Assembly (NCBI GenBank): GCA_025454405.1
Contig: JALOON010000060.1
Coordinates: 1 to 64,000 of the forward strand
Origin: Oscillatoriaceae cyanobacterium Prado104
GTDB taxonomy: Bacteria; Cyanobacteriota; Cyanobacteriia; Cyanobacteriales; Microcoleaceae
DNA length: 64,000 bases
Direction: 5' to 3'
Shown here piece by piece: positions 8,359 through 17,149 of this stretch (the stretch's first letter is position 1; each line of letters begins with the position of its first letter). The translations under genes and the position numbers were made by a program. The notes below the pieces were generated by a model. The model searched no databases and was not told the origin of the DNA. It saw only the letters and a program-made list of their open reading frames with translations.

Positions 8359-9696
8359 TTAAGCTTTAAATTTGCCACCTTTTGCAGGGTCAGACCAATC
8401 GCAAGACAATCCTTTTGTTTCCTCTACAAACTGATTCCAAGGCACCGGCTTGACTGCATCAGGAGTTGCAAAAGCAATGTTAAACAAACCATCATCTCTC
8501 ACTTCGCCCAACCGCACAAATTTCGCCAGGTGGTGGTTGTTTTCCAGCGTAACTCTGCCGCCTGGGGCGTCGAAAGTTTGACCCAAGGCTGCTGCCCGCA
8601 CTTTATCCAAATCCTCAGCAACTCCTGCTTTTTCTACGGCTTGCTTCCACAGGTAAACCATGATGTAAGCTGCTTCCATCGGGTCGTTTGTTACCCGATC
8701 TTTACCGTATTTTGCCTTGAATGCTTCGACAAATTTGGTATTCGCCGGAGAGTCTACAGTCATGAAGTAATTCCAGGCGGCGTAATGACCCTTGAGATAT
8801 TCTACACCGATCGCCTTGACTTCTTCTTCGGCAATACTTACCGACATCGACGGATATTTGTCCGGTGTTAAACCCGCACCCTGCAACTGTTTGAAAAATG
8901 CTACATTGCTGTCGCCGTTGAGCGAATTAAAGATGACACCGCCCTCTGGCAAAGCTGCTTTAATTTTAGTAATAATCGGCGTAACTTCTGTGCCGCCCAG
9001 GGGAATGTAATCTTCTCCTACTAATTCGCCTCCTTTTGCGGCTAGCTGTGCTTTAATAATTGTGTTTGCCGTGCGGGGAAACACGTAGTCTGAGCCAACT
9101 AAAAAGAATTTTTTGCCTTTATTTTCCAGCAGCCAATCTACCGCTGGTTCGATTTGTTGGTTTGGTGCTGCCCCCGTATAAAAAATGTTTTTCGAGCACT
9201 CTTGACCCTCGTATTGTACGGGATACCAGAGCATATGATTTTTTTCTTCAAACACTGGCAATACTGCTTTGCGGCTGGCAGAAGTCCAGCAGCCAAAAAC
9301 AGTGACGACTTTATCTTGATCGATCAATTTTTTGGCTTTTTCGGCAAAAGTCGGCCAATCCGAGGCACCGTCTTCGATGACTGCTTCTATTTGTTTGCCG
9401 AGGACGCCGCCTGCTTTATTGATTTCTTCGATCGCCAATTGTTCGGCATCGACAACACTTTTTTCGCTGATCGACATCGTGCCGCTCAAGGAATGCAAAA
9501 TTCCTACTTTGATCGTGTTGCCAACACCTGCTGCAGGAGAAGGAGACGATCCTGCTGCCGGAGAAGATCCGGAAGTTGGAGAAGCTTCAGGAGCCGCGGT
9601 GGGAGCCGGAGTTCGACAAGCTTTTAGGAATAAACTGGATGTTAGGGTAGCAGAACTGTATAAAAGGAATTTCCGCCGATCGAATCGTTTTGTCAT
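8359..9696 (-). CDS. urtA: Urea ABC transporter substrate-binding lipoprotein UrtA
   Basis: A 445-residue periplasmic urea-binding protein. The N-terminus has a twin-arginine motif (FDRRKFL, residues 5-11), a hydrophobic stretch and a lipobox LKA-C with Cys27, so it is a Tat-exported lipoprotein. A Pro/Ala/Ser/Gly-rich linker (30-60) leads into a type I periplasmic binding fold with [29 protein letters not shown] and LWYPVQYEG, all typical of UrtA. First gene of the cluster, with an NtcA-activated promoter upstream (9759-9801), so expression should rise under nitrogen limitation. ATG at 9696. Confidence 0.95.
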   Translation of the reverse strand: MTKRFDRRKFLLYSSATLTSSLFLKACRTPAPTAAPEASPTSGSSPAAGSSPSPAAGVGNTIKVGILHSLSGTMSISEKSVVDAEQLAIEEINKAGGVLGKQIEAVIEDGASDWPTFAEKAKKLIDQDKVVTVFGCWTSASRKAVLPVFEEKNHMLWYPVQYEGQECSKNIFYTGAAPNQQIEPAVDWLLENKGKKFFLVGSDYVFPRTANTIIKAQLAAKGGELVGEDYIPLGGTEVTPIITKIKAALPEGGVIFNSLNGDSNVAFFKQLQGAGLTPDKYPSMSVSIAEEEVKAIGVEYLKGHYAAWNYFMTVDSPANTKFVEAFKAKYGKDRVTNDPMEAAYIMVYLWKQAVEKAGVAEDLDKVRAAALGQTFDAPGGRVTLENNHHLAKFVRLGEVRDDGLFNIAFATPDAVKPVPWNQFVEETKGLSCDWSDPAKGGKFKA

Positions 9697-9758
9697 TTTT
9701 TTGTTGTACTCTCAACTAAATTAGCGCGATCGCTGAAAATAATAACACGAGACAGTTA

Positions 9759-9801
9759 ATATTAAGACTCACTTTCGCAAATAGTTGTAATTTAGGATAC
9801 A
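9759..9801 (-). promoter_or_regulatory. NtcA-activated promoter of urtA
   Basis: On the minus strand the palindrome TGTA-N8-TACA occupies 9801-9786, followed after exactly 22 bases by a -10 box TAATAT (9764-9759). This matches the class II NtcA promoter consensus GTA-N8-TAC-N20-24-TAN3T, and urt genes are known NtcA targets in cyanobacteria. The start codon of urtA lies 62 bp downstream of the -10 box. NtcA is the global nitrogen regulator responding to 2-oxoglutarate. Confidence 0.88.
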
Positions 9802-10276
9802 AAACTTATTTTAGAGATTTAGAGTTTTATTGCGACTTAACGGTCGATCGGGCAGAATTCGTCTCCCAGCTATTTCACAAACAATTCTCAGATGGCAATG
9901 TTAAATCTTTGGTGATATTTTGCCATCTAAAAATTTCCCTCAATCCCCAGAGAAAGAAGGACTATTTTGTATAATTTCAAAGTGCGACTTTTGAACGCTG
10001 CCCAACTAAATCAAAGATTCTGGTTGGGCAGTGCGCTCAACACTGCGTTCGCAACAGGTGCCGATCGCACTTGGGTCATGAGTGTCACAAATCCCTCCAA
10101 TATTTGAGCTGGTTGTTTGGATCGATTCTTGGGGTTTGAGACTAACAACTCACAACAGTCAACAGTTTGCTGTCAAACTGTATTTTGTATGCTGTTTGCT
10201 GTCAACTGTCAATTGTCCGCTGTTATTGTCCGCTGTCAATTGTCAACTAATTGTCAACTGAGATGACCCTAACTGA
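9802..10276. other. Intergenic region with TCAACTG-type heptamer repeats
   Basis: I see no gene between the urtA promoter and the tRNA. From about 10150 to 10262 the sequence is a degenerate run of GTCAACT / GTCAATT / GTCCGCT units, the same short repeat that recurs at 18047-18073, 26280-26345, 35700-35790 and 62990-63007. The stretch 9802-10149 shows nothing I can name. Confidence 0.6.
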
Positions 10277-10349
10277 TGGAGAATAGCGGACTCGAACCGC
10301 TGGCCTCTGCGGTGCGATCGCAGCGCTCTACCAACTGAGCTAATTCCCC
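10277..10349 (-). tRNA. tRNA-Ala (anticodon CGC)
   Basis: A full 73-nt cloverleaf folds on the minus strand: 7-bp acceptor stem (GGGGAAT / ATTCTCC), D arm GCTC-8 nt loop-GAGC, anticodon arm CTGCG / CGCAG with loop ATCGCAC, five-base variable loop, and T arm AGCGG / CCGCT with loop TTCGAGT. The anticodon at loop positions 34-36 is CGC, reading GCG (Ala). The G3:U70 pair, the main alanine identity element, is present, and the discriminator is A. CCA is not encoded. A HIP1 octamer GCGATCGC spans the anticodon stem and loop. Confidence 0.95.
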
Positions 10350-10652
10350 TAATTGATTTGTGAACTTGATTTGCGAACTAGGATTTGTGAATTTAAAATT
10401 GGTGCCTCTTAAGCCTGCTTGCCGGGGCGAGATCCCTAGCTGTGGCAGACAGTGAATGACTCTAGCACGTCACTGCGCCAAATGTCAAGGGTCAGCGGCA
10501 CCGGATTTACGATATGATTTTAGATCGTTAGTCAAATTTATTGGGGACAAGACAATGCCCCTAAATGTCAACTAAATGTCAACTAAATGTTAACTTAAGC
10601 TCAAACTCGATCGCAGACTGCTGTTTAACCATTAGATTTCGAGCTAATTATC
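10350..10652. other. Intergenic region upstream of the UPF0182 gene
   Basis: No gene seen. At 10561-10592 there are three near-perfect direct copies of the 11-mer taaatgtcaac. A promoter for the downstream gene must lie here but I cannot pick one with confidence. Confidence 0.5.
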
Positions 10653-13637
10653 ATGACTTTAAACCAGCGAATTTATCAAATAATTCTATCGATCGCAGCG
10701 CTGTTGTTGGTGTTGGAATTAATCTCCCGCCTGAGTGCAGAAATTCTCTGGTTCCAGAAAGTTGGATACCTGCAAGTTTTGCTGTTGAGGTTGACAACGG
10801 GTGGCTTGCTGGGGACGATCGCCCTTGCTGCTTCTGCTGCTTTTTTGTGGGGAAATTTGGCTTTAGCGCGCCGCTGGCAGCATTCGGTGACACCGGAAAT
10901 TCCATCGCAAATTTCCGGAGCGTTATTCGCCACCGATGTTAGCAAACCCAATTATAAGTTACCAGAAGTTAAATCTAAAATAGCATTTTCCTGGTTGTTA
11001 TTGGCAGTATTTGGGTTGAGCGCGATCGCGAGTTTAACTGCACTTTACTGCGGGCTGTTATCTGCTAGCAGCCTAAACTATTTTGGCACGAGCGTCGATT
11101 TGCCATCCCTGCCAATTCAAGTGAACTTTACATCAATTTGGCAATTTGCAGTAATGCTATTTTCTACTTGGTGGGAGTTAAGCTTGCTGGCAGTGTTAAT
11201 GCTAGCAGTAGCAATTAAACCTGCTTTGTGCCTGCGGGCGATCGCGCTGTTTTTAAGCTGTTCGCTGGGAATAATTGCTGTGAGCTATTGGGAAAATATT
11301 TTGCAATTTTTCCAACATTTCAAGTTTAACGCAACCGAGCCTCTTTTCAATATAGATATTAGTTTTTATGTATTTGTCCTGCCAGTTGTAGAATTGCTGC
11401 AATTCTGGATGGGAACCTTATTTTTGTACGGTTTAGTAGCTTGCAGTTTAACCTACTTGCTGTCGGGAAACAGCCTCAGTCAAGGAAAATTTTTGGGTTT
11501 TTCGCGATCGCAGCAACAGCATTTGTACGGGTTGGGTGCAGGCGTGATGTTAGCGCTGGCATTCCGCTGCTGGCTGGCGCGCTACCAATTGCTGTACTCG
11601 CAGAGAGATGTTACTTACGGGGCAAATTATACCGACGTGACAGTGCGACTGCCAGTCTATGGATTTTTGAGTATTTTGGCAGGCACGATCGCGCTGTTGA
11701 TGGTTTATCAAATTTTTCAACTCAAAATCAAACATTACAACCTAAAAATCGTTATTGTAGGCTGTATAAGTTTAACTGTTTCCTTGGGTTGGTTGCTGCC
11801 GCAAATCGTGCAGCAACTCACAGTCAAACCCAACGAACTAGCGCGAGAACGACCTTACATCCTGCGCAGTATCGCTTTTACCCGACAAGCATTCGATCTC
11901 AATAAAATCGATGTCAAAACTTTCGATCCCGCTGGCAAACTTACCTTTGCCGACTTGCAAAAAAATCAATCTACTGTCAGCAACATCCGCCTGTGGGACA
12001 AGCAGCCGCTGCTGCGAGCAAACCGACAATTGCAGCAAATCCGACCTTATTATAAGTTTTTAGATGCCGACATCGATCGCTACAGACTGAAGAAAACAGC
12101 AGTAAAAAATGAAAACAATGCCAGCCAGCAAGTAATTTTAGCAGCGCGTGAGTTAGACTATACAGCCGTTGCTGCCGAAGCTCAAACATGGGTGAACGAA
12201 CATTTAGTTTACACTCACGGTTACGGCTTTACTCTTTCTCCTGTAAACACGATCGGCCCTGGCGGTTTGCCCGATTATTTTGTCAAAGATATTGGCATTG
12301 ATGTTCGCGAAACTCCTATAGAAGTAGGTAGCGATCGCATTCGGGCAAACATTCCGATCGGCCACCCGCGAATTTATTATGGAGAAGTTACCGATACTAA
12401 TGCGATCGCGCCAACAAAAGTCCAAGAATTTGACTATCCCAGTGGCGAAGAGAATGTTTACAATAATTACAGTGGTAAGGGCGGAATTCCGATCGATTCT
12501 GCGTGGCGGCGCTTGCTGTTTGCGAATTATCTTAAAAATTGGCAAATGATTTTTACCCGCAATTTTACCCCGGAAACTAAGTTGCTATTCCGCCGGAATA
12601 TTAACCAAAGAGTTCGGGCGATCGCTCCTTTTTTGCGCTACGATGCAGACCCGTATTTAGTAGTAGCTAACGCGAGTCTCAGCCAGGGAGAAACCGCCAA
12701 AAAACCGGATGCATCGGCAAACACAACACAAGCAGCAACCGATAAACCTGACAACTATCTTTACTGGATTATCGATGCTTATACTACGAGCGATCGCTAC
12801 CCGTATTCAGATCCGGGCAACAATGAATTTAACTACATTCGCAACTCGGTAAAAGTAGTAATTGACGCCTACAATGGGTCTGTTGATTTCTATGTCGCCA
12901 ACCCTTCAGATCCGATTATTAACAGTTGGATTGCGATTTTTCCCGGACTGTTCAAACCCCTTGACAAAATGCCTCCAGCTATCCGCAAACATATCAGGTA
13001 TCCCGTAGATTTATTGAGCGCGCAAGCCGAACGCTTGTTAATTTATCATATGCAAGACCCGCAAGTATTTTACAATCGGGAAGATTTGTGGCGGATTCCC
13101 AATGAAATTTACGGCGGCGAACAGCAGCCCGTAGCGCCATACTATTTGATTACGAAATTGCCGACGGAAACAGCAGAAGAATTTATTTTGCTCTTGCCCT
13201 TTACGCCCGTAGCGCGCAATAATTTAATCGCTTGGATTGCCGGTCGATCGGACGGCGAAGATTACGGCAAATTGCTGCTGTATCAATTCCCCAAACAGCG
13301 ATTGGTTTACGGACCCGAACAAATCGAAGCTTTAATCAATCAAGATCCGGTGATTTCCGAACAGATTTCACTGTGGAACCGCCAGGGTTCAAAAGCAATT
13401 CAAGGCAATTTATTAGTAATTCCGATCGAACAATCTCTGTTGTATGTAGAACCTCTTTATTTAGAGGCAGAACGCAACAGTTTGCCAACTTTAATTAGAA
13501 CGATTGTCGCCTACGAAAACCGGATCGTCATGGCCGAAAATCTCGATGCGGCACTCAAAGCGCTGTTTCAGGCAAAATCTATCAGTAAACCCGCAATTAT
13601 TCGACCCGTAGAAGGAACATCCCCTGTGGTGAATTAA
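10653..13637 (+). CDS. UPF0182 family large membrane protein
   Basis: A 994-residue protein of the UPF0182 family, whose function is unknown. The N-terminal third has about seven hydrophobic segments (residues about 7-25, 50-70, 108-132, 165-190, 197-215, 247-270, 290-310 and 340-385), with FNIDISFYVFVLPVVELLQFW typical of the family; the C-terminal two thirds (from about 400) are a large hydrophilic, probably extracytoplasmic domain with WRIPNEIYGGEQQPVAPYY and FILLLPFTPVARNNL. Length fits the family. ATG at 10653. No obvious operon partner: the neighbours are a tRNA on the other strand and a 570-bp repeat-filled gap. Confidence 0.85.
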   Translation: MTLNQRIYQIILSIAALLLVLELISRLSAEILWFQKVGYLQVLLLRLTTGGLLGTIALAASAAFLWGNLALARRWQHSVTPEIPSQISGALFATDVSKPNYKLPEVKSKIAFSWLLLAVFGLSAIASLTALYCGLLSASSLNYFGTSVDLPSLPIQVNFTSIWQFAVMLFSTWWELSLLAVLMLAVAIKPALCLRAIALFLSCSLGIIAVSYWENILQFFQHFKFNATEPLFNIDISFYVFVLPVVELLQFWMGTLFLYGLVACSLTYLLSGNSLSQGKFLGFSRSQQQHLYGLGAGVMLALAFRCWLARYQLLYSQRDVTYGANYTDVTVRLPVYGFLSILAGTIALLMVYQIFQLKIKHYNLKIVIVGCISLTVSLGWLLPQIVQQLTVKPNELARERPYILRSIAFTRQAFDLNKIDVKTFDPAGKLTFADLQKNQSTVSNIRLWDKQPLLRANRQLQQIRPYYKFLDADIDRYRLKKTAVKNENNASQQVILAARELDYTAVAAEAQTWVNEHLVYTHGYGFTLSPVNTIGPGGLPDYFVKDIGIDVRETPIEVGSDRIRANIPIGHPRIYYGEVTDTNAIAPTKVQEFDYPSGEENVYNNYSGKGGIPIDSAWRRLLFANYLKNWQMIFTRNFTPETKLLFRRNINQRVRAIAPFLRYDADPYLVVANASLSQGETAKKPDASANTTQAATDKPDNYLYWIIDAYTTSDRYPYSDPGNNEFNYIRNSVKVVIDAYNGSVDFYVANPSDPIINSWIAIFPGLFKPLDKMPPAIRKHIRYPVDLLSAQAERLLIYHMQDPQVFYNREDLWRIPNEIYGGEQQPVAPYYLITKLPTETAEEFILLLPFTPVARNNLIAWIAGRSDGEDYGKLLLYQFPKQRLVYGPEQIEALINQDPVISEQISLWNRQGSKAIQGNLLVIPIEQSLLYVEPLYLEAERNSLPTLIRTIVAYENRIVMAENLDAALKALFQAKSISKPAIIRPVEGTSPVVN

Positions 13638-13736
13638 ATTTTTGAAGATGGGGGATGGGGGGATGGGTAGAAATTACCTTGCAAGTTTAAAAGGGGTAAT
13701 ATCGAGTCCGATCGATTACCATCACAAAAACAGTTT

Positions 13737-13762
13737 GTAGTGCGGACTTTAGTCCGCACTAC
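13737..13762. repeat. Perfect palindrome of the GTAGTG(C/A)GGACT family
   Basis: Arms 13737-13748 (gtagtgcggact) and 13751-13762 are perfect 12-bp inverted copies around a 2-nt loop, 100 bp after the UPF0182 stop. Related non-palindromic copies lie at 4925-4944, 4982-5002 and 32583-32606. Confidence 0.85.
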
Positions 13763-13794
13763 GAACCTTACACGATCTAATGTCAAATCCATCG

Positions 13795-13977
13795 AAATAG
13801 CGCTATACATCTAATTCCCAAACCCTTTATTAATAGGAAGTTGCGGACTCTATCTGTAGCATAACTTTAGGAAATCGGTACGAGCAATACCTAGTTCATA
13901 AAATAGCGCTACACATCTAATTTTCTAACTCCTTTATTAATAGGAATTTGGTAACTCTATCTGTAGCATGGCTTTAG
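13795..13977. repeat. Two copies of a ~77-bp palindromic element (MITE-like)
   Basis: Copy 1 spans 13795-13870 and copy 2 spans 13901-13977. Both run from aaatagcgcta through attaatagga and ctatctgtagcat to ctttag. Inside each, GCTACA near one end is the inverse of TGTAGC near the other. Copy 2 is followed by atggtataag, the inverse of cttataccat that precedes a third copy at 32702-32777, so the full element is longer (about 110 bp) and nearly self-complementary. The remaining sequence to 14207 holds no gene I can see. Confidence 0.8.
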
Positions 13978-14207
13978 AAAAATGGTATAAGTAACTTGGA
14001 TTTAGCATGATACTCGAACGAGATTTCAATGCCGTAATTTTTTTATTAGAAAATAAAATTACTTATCTAAATTTAGCGGAATCAGCTTGAAAGAGGCAGT
14101 ACATAGATAGAAGTTTTTAAATATTCTTGTTGCAGTCGGTCAATGTTAAGGGCTACCAACAAAAATATGACTAACAACACAATAACTGACAACAAAGAGG
14201 AAAGACT

Positions 14208-14630
14208 ATGAAAGGGCGATCGATCTTGAATGTAGCGATGGGCTTAATTATTCTTGGGGCTAGCGCTGCGCCAGTTTTTGCAGGGTTAAAACAGGGAGTT
14301 GAAGTTACACCAGATATCATAGCTCAACAAGCTTCTATTTGCAACGGTTCAACTACCATAGAGATTAACAGGTGCCTGCGCTTAAACTACGAAGTGGCCG
14401 ATCGCAAGCTGAATAAAGTTTACCGACAAGTGATGTCTCAATTGAACCGTAAAGAGCGATCGAACTTGATTAAAGTACAGCGACAATGGATTAATTTCCG
14501 CGATCGAGATTGCAAGCGTGAAGTTTCAATCAATCGAGGCGGTACGGCTTATAGCGGTTTTCTAAATCAATGTTTGGAAAGAAAGACCAAACAGCGCACT
14601 GCCGAACTCGAAATTATGTTAAACAGATAA
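14208..14630 (+). CDS. Exported LprI-like (DUF1311) protein, copy 1
   Basis: A 140-residue exported protein. Residues 1-25 are a signal peptide (MKGRSI then a hydrophobic core ending VFA). The mature part has the LprI / DUF1311 pattern: ICNGSTTIEINRCLRLNYE, ADRKLNKVYRQV, QRQWINFRDRDC and FLNQCLE, with four Cys likely forming two disulfides. LprI-type domains are linked to lysozyme inhibition in some bacteria; that role here is inference. GAGGAAAG precedes the ATG. A close paralogue of the same length lies 380 bp downstream (15009-15431). Confidence 0.82.
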   Translation: MKGRSILNVAMGLIILGASAAPVFAGLKQGVEVTPDIIAQQASICNGSTTIEINRCLRLNYEVADRKLNKVYRQVMSQLNRKERSNLIKVQRQWINFRDRDCKREVSINRGGTAYSGFLNQCLERKTKQRTAELEIMLNR

Positions 14631-15008
14631 TAACAATGGCGAGCGTGATTAGAACTTACACAAACAATACGGTTGCGGTGAACATCTTGGCTGAATCCGA
14701 GAGATATTGATGTAGAAACTGGATTTTTGACAGATTTGCGTAAGTTTTAATTATGCAATGGGGTGCGCAGCGCGCACCTTACTGCTATTGGCGGTTTCTT
14801 GTAAATTTTTATTACAAAAAATGGAATCTTGCCTAAAAAAAGCAGGTTGAAACTGGGGAAAGAGATAAGATGCTGGGTAAGCTGTTTTACATTCAGATTG
14901 GGATACCAAAATCTCCGAAAGGGAACTCTTAACAGGGAACAGGGAACAAAAGATTCACAATTTAAATGCGAAACAGCTTAACGATTGCAGCAAAGGATCG
15001 GGAAAGAG
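14631..15008. other. Intergenic region with a GGTGCGCA palindrome
   Basis: At 14761-14788 is a 28-bp element whose first half (gggtgcgcagcgcgcacc) is palindromic; a copy with one mismatch lies at 31049-31076. At about 14935-14950 two GGGAACA units occur. No gene seen. Confidence 0.6.
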
Positions 15009-15431
15009 ATGAAAGGACGATCTATTTTTAATATAGCAGCGAGCTTAGTTATTTTTGGCTCTAACTGTTCGCCAGTATTGGCAGAGTTAAAACAGGGAAT
15101 TGAAGTAACACCAAATTCCATCGCTCAACAACCATCTAATTGCACGGGTTCAACTAACATAGAGATTCAGAGATGTCTCCGCTTAAATTATGAAGCAGCA
15201 GATAAACGACTGAATGAGGTTTACAAACAAGTGACTGCAAATTTGAGTCGCGAAGAACGATCGCTCCTTACTGAAGCACAGCAAGGATGGATTAAATTGC
15301 GGGACAAAAACTGCGAGTTTGAAGTTTATAGAAGTCGCGGCGGTACGGGCTATCGAGGGTTTCTCAATGAATGTTTGGAACGCATGACTAAACAGCGTAC
15401 AGGGGAACTGGAAAAGTATTTGCCGAGATAA
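15009..15431 (+). CDS. Exported LprI-like (DUF1311) protein, copy 2
   Basis: A paralogue of the gene at 14208, also 140 residues from the ATG at 15009 (MKGRSIF), with GGGAAAGAG upstream; a TTG eight codons earlier would add residues not matched in copy 1. Signal peptide to about residue 25 (PVLA), then the same four-Cys LprI pattern: NCTGSTNIEIQRCLRLNYE, QQGWIKLRDKNC, FLNECLERMTKQRT. Tandem duplication is clear; the charged residues differ enough to suggest old divergence. It belongs to a run of small exported proteins sharing MK(G/S/N)RS starts. Confidence 0.82.
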   Translation: MKGRSIFNIAASLVIFGSNCSPVLAELKQGIEVTPNSIAQQPSNCTGSTNIEIQRCLRLNYEAADKRLNEVYKQVTANLSREERSLLTEAQQGWIKLRDKNCEFEVYRSRGGTGYRGFLNECLERMTKQRTGELEKYLPR

Positions 15432-15449
15432 AACAAGGCAGAGTTTTAT

Positions 15450-15699
15450 ATGCGGAAGTTCAACAATTTAACTAATTTTTTTACCTTATTAATCGGCTCG
15501 ATCGCGCCACTCGTGATTTGGGTAACTTCGGTCAATGCTGAAGTGAAACTTACCGAATAATGGGAAATATCTAACTTTTGTACCGAAAGATGCGGTCGGT
15601 CGAAACTACCGGATGATTTTTGAAACTGCTAATAATTGGGTAACAAGATTTAGATCGGGTAAACTTCCCGAAGTTGAATATATAGAAGGCTGTGCTTAA
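15450..15699 (+). pseudogene. Frameshifted small exported protein
   Basis: An ATG at 15450 opens a signal-peptide-like stretch (MRKFNNLTNFFTLL...SVNA) that stops after 36 codons at TAA (15558-15560). In another frame the sequence stays coding from the same point: PNNGKYLTFVPKDAVGRNYR and onward to EVEYIEGCA and a TAA at 15697-15699. A single-base shift near 15553-15560 joins the two into an approximately 82-residue exported protein. Either a real disrupted gene or a sequencing error. It lies directly after the second LprI-like gene. Function unknown. Confidence 0.6.
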
Positions 15700-15725
15700 A
15701 TAGTCGATCGTTAATAGTTATTAGT

Positions 15726-15743
15726 GCGAGCGTCCCCGCTCGC
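15726..15743. repeat. GCGAGCG hairpin upstream of an exported protein gene
   Basis: Arms gcgagcg (15726-15732) and cgctcgc (15737-15743) form a perfect 7-bp stem with a 4-nt loop, 26 bp before the next start codon. The gtgcgagcgtccccgctcgc core is a common dispersed repeat in cyanobacteria. Confidence 0.6.
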
Positions 15744-15769
15744 GATCGTCCGATACACAAACAGGAAAA

Positions 15770-16399
15770 ATGAAAAGTCGATCGCCACTCACCTTAACAA
15801 TTAGTTTAGCTATTTTAGCTGCTACAGCATTACCCAGTGTTGCGCAATCTGCACGATTGCCAACGGATGCAGAAATGCAAGAATTAATTAAGCAACTCCG
15901 CAGTTTTGCAGGTTCCACTCCAGGTGATGCGCGCAGAATTTATAGTAAAGATCGGCGAACTCGCACGCAAATACAACAAATAACATCATTTGTCAAAGCT
16001 TGGTCGCAAATCCAGCCAGAAACCGCACCTTTTCTAGGTGAATGGACAGCAATAGAAGAATCCAAAAGCATCTATCCATCAAATATTAAAGGTCGAGTTT
16101 GCATTATAGACACTTTTATTCCCTCCGATCGAGACATAGGATTTATCTTTAGTCAAGGAACTGTCTCTCAGGGTAAAATTAAAACAGAAAGCGATATACT
16201 CATTAATCAAGGCAACTATCTAGGAGCTGCATTCATCCACGACAATAAACCCAGAATTTACGAATACGCATGGCCAAAACCCCTAAAAACTCCTGCTGAA
16301 TTAATGCGACACATTCCCCAAAACAATCCCCAGCGCGATCGCATCATCGAACGATTTCAAAAAGCCGGCTGTACAGCTTCTTTACCAAATCGAAGATAA
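15770..16399 (+). CDS. Exported hypothetical protein
   Basis: I do not recognise the family. 209 residues; MKSRSPLTL followed by a hydrophobic core and SVAQSA predicts a signal peptide cut near residue 26. The mature part is soluble and mixed alpha/beta in look, with only two Cys (C114-type in GRVCIIDTF and CTASL near the end), and GEWTAIEES and ESDILINQGNYLGAAF as the most conserved-looking segments, reminiscent of small lipocalin-like or DUF domains but not assignable. AGGA precedes the ATG. It sits in the cluster of small exported proteins with MK(G/S/N)RS signal peptides. Confidence 0.65.
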   Translation: MKSRSPLTLTISLAILAATALPSVAQSARLPTDAEMQELIKQLRSFAGSTPGDARRIYSKDRRTRTQIQQITSFVKAWSQIQPETAPFLGEWTAIEESKSIYPSNIKGRVCIIDTFIPSDRDIGFIFSQGTVSQGKIKTESDILINQGNYLGAAFIHDNKPRIYEYAWPKPLKTPAELMRHIPQNNPQRDRIIERFQKAGCTASLPNRR

Positions 16400-16476
16400 G
16401 TCTATCGACATCGATCTACGTTAATCAGGGTGAATCTGCCTGCGTCTGCGGTGAAAAATTATCAAACCCAAAAATT

Positions 16477-17061
16477 ATGAAAAATCGATCCGTTTCAACC
16501 CTCACTCTCACCCTCATCCCTGCAATTGCAGCAGCAAGCATGCAATCTGCAACCGCTGAAATATCGCCAAATAGCAGACAATTGCTAGCGAATACCCAAC
16601 TATCTCAAACACAAATCAATCAGCTAAAATCCCTCGGAGTGAAAATTGCCATTCCCAGCTACATTCCCGCCGGCTTTCAGGTAGCTAGCGTTCAAGTTAA
16701 ACCTTGCCCTTCAGGAATTCGCCGTTTTTGCCCTGACTATGCAATTATCTATAGAAACTCCAATAACTCTTGTTTTGCCATTGAATCTACAGGTGGCGGG
16801 ATTGGCGATATGCCATCAGACAACTTAGAACAAAGCTATCCCGTCAACAATCCAATATTGGGTAAAAGCGCCTTATTAAACTATCGGAAAAATTCCCGAT
16901 TTTCAGGGCCTATTTTAACAGGAAGTTGGATGGGAAAAGGCCCATTTTACAGATTTACCGGTGCAGGTTCCCGTCTGGTAAATGCAGAGTTATCTAATTG
17001 TAGCGACATTAGCCCCCAAGAAGCCGTTCGCGTTTGGGAATCTTTGCGATACTTGCCCTAA
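16477..17061 (+). CDS. Exported hypothetical protein
   Basis: Family not recognised. 194 residues with a signal peptide (MKNRSVSTL..., cleavage probably after ATA near residue 28). The mature part carries four to five Cys (KPCPSGIRRFCPDY, NNSCFAIES, LSNCSDIS), suggesting disulfides, and a VKIAIPSYIPAGFQVASVQV segment typical of periplasmic proteins related to DUF4367-like folds (inference). Follows the previous exported protein by 77 bp and may be co-transcribed. The shared signal-peptide start with its neighbours points to duplication of the export signal. Confidence 0.65.
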   Translation: MKNRSVSTLTLTLIPAIAAASMQSATAEISPNSRQLLANTQLSQTQINQLKSLGVKIAIPSYIPAGFQVASVQVKPCPSGIRRFCPDYAIIYRNSNNSCFAIESTGGGIGDMPSDNLEQSYPVNNPILGKSALLNYRKNSRFSGPILTGSWMGKGPFYRFTGAGSRLVNAELSNCSDISPQEAVRVWESLRYLP

Positions 17062-17149
17062 AATTTGAGACTCAGAAATCGCACACCCGATCGCACTTAT
17101 CGAACAATTTCACAATGCTGTTGGCTTTAACAAACATCAATCTAAATAA

